Assembly (NCBI GenBank): GCA_023807065.1
Contig: JAJJLU010004513.1
Coordinates: 1-12,201 of the forward strand
Direction: 5' to 3'
Length of the DNA stretch: 12,201 bases
Source: Isotricha intestinalis
Taxonomy: Eukaryota; Ciliophora; Litostomatea; Vestibuliferida; Isotrichidae
A program made the translations under genes and the position numbers. Shown piece after piece: positions 8,491 through 12,201 of the stretch; position 1 is the first letter of the stretch, and every line of letters begins with the position of its first letter. A model generated the notes under the pieces. It had not been told where the DNA came from, did not search any database, and saw nothing but the letters and a program-made list of their open reading frames with translations.

Positions 8491-10632
8491 TCAAAAGGAG
8501 CATTTATTAAAACTATAAATAAAATATTAAATGAAAATAAAGAAATTGTTGAGCTTATTGAAAATAATTTAATTAATCCAAATGAAAATAATTATTTTGC
8601 TTTATCAGAAACTTTATTATATTTTTTTGAAAAAAATTCAAATATTTATTTAAATAAAGTATTATATGATAAAAAAGAAAACATTTTATTAGAAGAAGAA
8701 CCTTTAGAAATTTTTAAAGAAAGTATTCTATATTTAAAAAATTATCTTAATAATAATAAAGCATTAAATAAGAAAAATAAAAATATGTGTAAATTATTTT
8801 GTTTAGGATATATTAAATCTTATTGTTATACTTTTATTAAACTGATTGATATATGTAGCACAAAATTAAAAAATCCAAAAAAAATAATTGATGAAATAAA
8901 TAAAAGTGATGATATAAGAAAAAGTATAACTCTATATATTTATAAAATTATTTATTACAAAAATAAAAAGAATATATTTCTTTTTTTAAATTCAGAATAT
9001 ATTCTAAAATATAAGCTAAATGAATATGATGATATATTTACAATAAATCAAGATAAAATCCCATTTATAAATCAATATATTAATGCAAATAATGAATATA
9101 GTTCTAAATATAATGAATGTTATAAAATTTTAGAAAAATATAAAAATGAAAAATTCGAAAATGTAATTGTTGAAGATATTAATTTAGAAAAATTCGGAAT
9201 TGATATTTTCTATTGTTTAACAAGTAATTTACTATTATTACGTTTAAAATTAAAAGAGTTTGATGTATCTCCCTTTTATATTAATTTCTATAAGAAGATA
9301 TGTTTACCTTTATTTAAAAAGCATAATAGAATATTTACTGCAATCCAATTTTTTTATAATCCAGAAAAATTCAAAAAAATTAAAAATGATTTAAATTTAA
9401 TGGATTCAGAATATGAAAATTTAAAAAAAAATAAAATTGATTTGTATGTAATAGATTCAGAATTTTTAAATATTTTATTGTTTTCATATCGTTATTGTTT
9501 AAATGAACTAAATTCTAATAATATAAATAGCATTTATAGTTTTTTATACAACAAAAAAAATATTCAAAATATTAATCAATATTATTATCCTGGAAATGAT
9601 ATAAAAAATATTCCAATATATGAATTATATTCAAAAATTGAAAATCATTTTAATAAAAAAATAAAGTATGGTTGTTTTGTTTGTTTATGTAAAAAAGGCT
9701 ATTATCATTCTGTTAATGAAGAAGAACCAAATGAATATTTAAATCAAAAATGTAAAGAGTGTGGTGAACCAATAGGAATTGTAGACTACAAAGTATCGTT
9801 CTTTTCTAAAAAAATAATAATAATATATGTAAAAAGAGATAAATATTTTAGAATTTTTAAAGAAGAAATTTCGGAACAAAGAGAAATAAATTATAATTAT
9901 ATGACAATTGATGATTTTAAAAAAATATATATTGAAAAAAATTTTATGGAAGAAAAAGGAATAGCACAAATTGATGAAGATTATCTTAAAAAAGATAATA
10001 AAATAATTAGAAACTTAAGTCAAGTTTCTTACAGATTATTAAACTTTATTTTATATTCACATTTATTTTTTGCCAAATTATATACCGAAAATAAAAAATT
10101 TGATAATTTTTTGCCAAAAAATATGAATTGGAAAAAAATATTAACTGAATGCTGGGAATTATTAAAAATAGAATTAAACAAAAACAACATAAGTACCATA
10201 GAAGTTTTTATGAATTATATATTCTTTGATATTTTTACTGAATTAAATCAACAATCAAAAATTAATGATTATCAAACTTTTATTAATTTTGAAAAAAAAT
10301 TAGATAACTTAATCCAAAAAAAAATGACTGATTTTAAAGAAGAATACAAAAGTATTGATAAATTAAAAAACTTTGATAATAATGATAAATTTTCTACAAT
10401 TAATTTATTAGAAGAAAGATTTCAAGAATATAATGATTCTGAATATCCCTTTTATATTCATTTTTATTATTCAGATTATTTAAATGAAGATTATTTATTA
10501 GAAAAATTAAATCATTATGAATATAATAAATATCCTGTATTAAGGAGATATTTAGATCATATTAATTCATCAACAAAAAATAATAAATATTCTTTAGATT
10601 ATCTTAACAGATTTAATAAAATATTAAATTGA
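8491..10632 (+). pseudogene. RNF213-like large protein, upstream part (5'-truncated, ends at in-frame TGA)
   Basis: The frame is open from 8491, just after a TAA at 8488, to TGA 10630-10632. The first ATG is at 8785, but the 98 codons before it are equally coding-like (GAFIKTINKILNENKEI), so 8785 is not the original N-terminus and the gene is truncated 5'. Counting from 8785, residues 295-331 hold a zinc-ribbon-like motif: C297-x2-C300-x-C302, GYYHS with H308, then C323-x2-C326-G and PIG. This resembles the RZ-type finger of RNF213/ZNFX1 proteins. RNLSQVSYRLLNFILYSHLF (about 409-428) resembles a conserved helix of the RNF213 E3 shell. RNF213 proteins are giant AAA+ ubiquitin ligases acting on lipid droplets and intracellular microbes; the AAA+ part is not in this window. 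The same frame continues after the TGA. Family call is moderate. Confidence 0.55.
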
Positions 10633-12105
10633 TTTAATGAAAATTATTCTTTTTCAATAATTAGGGCAAAAGCAGAAGAAACACTATTAAAAGATGAACA
10701 CTTTTTTTATTAGAATAAAGATTTAATCAATGAATTTATAAAAATTTATAATAGTTTTAATATAAACAATGATAAAAAAAAGGTTCTAAAATTATCAGAG
10801 GAAAGTAAATTATCAGACTTTTTTATAGATGATAATAATGAAATTGGAAAAAGTTATAAAGATATTTATAATGAATTTATTGAAATCCAGAATAAAGAAA
10901 TTTCAAAGTTATTAGATATTAAAATTGATAAAGGAATTTTTGATAAAGATTGTAAAAATAAAATAAATATTCAAAATGTAAATGAAAATGAAATATTTTT
11001 ATTAAATTTCCCAAAAAATTTTTCTTTTATTGAAATTTTATTTAATTCTTCATATAGAAAAGTAGTTATAAATAATGATTATAATTCATATAATAAAATT
11101 GAAATTAATTTTGAAGTTATTGAAGAAAGAATGACTGAACTTTTGTTAAAAAATAAAAAATTATTCAATGATAATATAAGTAATTTTATATATAAAAATG
11201 AAGATCTTAGATTTGAAAATATTGATATGATAACAAAATTCAATAAAGAATATATAACTGAAGAAATTACTTTGTCTGATAAAGTAATTTTATATCAATT
11301 TTATACTGATAATCAAGAAAATATAAATTTATTTAAATTAATATTTAATGATTTTATACAATTATTTGATATTTTAAATAATAAACAAAATCAAAATAAG
11401 TTAAAAGAATTTGATATCAATGGAAAAAGTAAAGTTTCTGAAATTTTTGGATTTTTAGATAATAAGATGATATCAGATGATTTTAAAAAAATTTTCATTG
11501 ATAATGATATTTTCACCATAAATAAAATAACAAATTTATTTGAATATTATTTAATTTTAATCTTCAGGATAATTAAAAATGATTTTAAAGATTATCAGGT
11601 TAAATTAGAAGAAAATAAAATAGAAAAAGTTAATAAATATTTTGAAAAAGAACATATAATAACAAAACAAATTTTCAAAGTTGCAATTCGTTTATTTATT
11701 TTACTATTTTTGTCGAATGAAAATGATAAAGAAAATAACATTAAAAATAATTGTAATAATATTTATAATTATTTAAAAATTCCAGATTTATGGAATAAAC
11801 CAATTTATAATAAGAAAGAATTTAATCAAGAATTAAATGAAATTAAAAATTTAAATATTTATATAAATCAAGTATTAGATTTATATGAATTATTAGGAGA
11901 TGATATAAATGAAAATTATTTTGAAGATGTAATAACTCAAATAAAAAAAAATGAAGAAATACAAAAAAAGCAATCAAATGAAGAAAAAGAAGAAGTACAA
12001 CAAAATAAAGAAGTTCAAAAAGAAGAAGAAGAAGAGGAAGATGATGATTATTTTTATGATAAAAAAGATGATGATGATGATGAATATTATGGGGGAAGAG
12101 ATTGA
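10633..12105 (+). pseudogene. RNF213-like large protein, downstream part with acidic C-terminal tail
   Basis: Directly in frame with the preceding entry: FNENYSFSIIRAKAEETLL, a TAG at 10711-10713, then 463 uninterrupted codons to TGA 12103-12105. Coding texture is unchanged across both stops, and there is no frameshift anywhere between 8491 and 12105. The ATG at 11131 lies inside the domain and is unlikely to be a true start. The C-terminal domain is alpha-helical in character, with conserved-looking blocks SFIEILFNSSYRKVV, AIRLFILLFLSNEN, YLKIPDLWNKPIYN and INQVLDLYELLGDD. It ends in a Glu/Asp-rich tail closing with GGRD. TTA to TGA (Leu) and CAG or AAG to TAG (Gln or Lys) would each be single-base changes. 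Either the gene is newly broken or the stops are read through. Confidence 0.55.
12022..12084 (+). repeat. Trinucleotide-rich acidic tail (GAA and GAT runs)
   Basis: Two clusters, mostly GAA (12022-12039) and then GAT (12040-12048 and 12067-12081), encode the Glu and Asp runs at the C-terminus of the RNF213-like protein. Such codon runs vary in length by slippage; the frame is intact here. Confidence 0.7.
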
Positions 12106-12201
12106 AAAATATTTAATTTTAATTTGAAATATTTGGTAATTTGTTTTCAATTTTAATTTTTCAAAAATTGGATAATATATTAAAAAAAATCAAATAATAA
12201 A

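Noticed and set aside
9739..9969. Reverse-strand open frame of 76 codons
   Set aside because: It is antisense to the zinc-motif region of the large forward gene, and its Phe/Tyr/Ile-only composition is that of a shadow frame.
1..12201. Nuclear genetic code with TAA/TAG as Gln or TGA as Trp
   Set aside because: Intact genes use CAA/CAG for Gln and TGG for Trp, TGA serves as terminator (5121, 12103), and the internal TGAs fall at positions better explained as Leu or Gly codons.
1..12201. CRISPR array, tRNA or rRNA genes, transposase
   Set aside because: No regularly spaced direct repeats with unique spacers, no cloverleaf with a T-loop signature, no rRNA-like G/C block and no transposase motif were seen; the only tandem array encodes leucine-rich repeats.

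Overview
The window comes from a very A+T-rich eukaryotic nuclear genome. Third codon positions are almost all A or T, intergenic DNA is close to pure A/T, and the recognisable families are eukaryotic in style: a Ser/Thr kinase with a B-box zinc finger, BspA/DUF285-type leucine-rich repeats, a secreted Cys-rich protein, and a very large RNF213-like protein. The retained alpha-galactosidase and quinone-oxidoreductase-like genes would suit an anaerobic or gut-dwelling protist or fungus. That is only an inference; no marker here fixes the species. I found no rRNA, tRNA, CRISPR array, transposase or convincing spliceosomal intron.

Layout: (1) 1-685 (+), the 3' part of an unrecognised large protein, with one in-frame TGA and one frame slip. 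(2) 1157-2052 (-), a QorB/NmrA-like NAD(P)-binding oxidoreductase broken by several one-base indels and stops. (3) 2053-2583, A/T-rich DNA with a poly-T tract and a weak coding remnant. (4) 2584-2793 (+), a short two-frame coding remnant. (5) 2858-3649 (+), the C-terminal half of a GH27 alpha-galactosidase with a ricin-B-like insertion, truncated at both ends. (6) 3611-3958 (-), a coding-like fragment that collides with the GH27 3' end. (7) 4550-6461 (-), a kinase, B-box and LRR protein whose kinase/B-box part is intact but whose LRR part lies after a stop and in another frame. (8) 6869-7923 (-), a decayed signal-peptide-bearing Cys-rich protein. (9) 8491-12105 (+), a 1205-codon frame of an RNF213-like protein with a Cys-rich zinc motif and an acidic tail, interrupted by one TGA and one TAG 27 codons apart.

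The main theme is gene decay at different stages. The 3.6-kb RNF213-like frame has no frameshift despite many long A/T homopolymers, while the 0.9-kb oxidoreductase has at least five. This argues against a uniform sequencing-error explanation and for real pseudogenes of different ages. Most frame slips do sit at or beside homopolymer runs, so a raw-read check is still needed. I see no operon or pathway linking the genes. The one strong functional link is that the kinase ORF and the LRR ORF are two pieces of one original protein.
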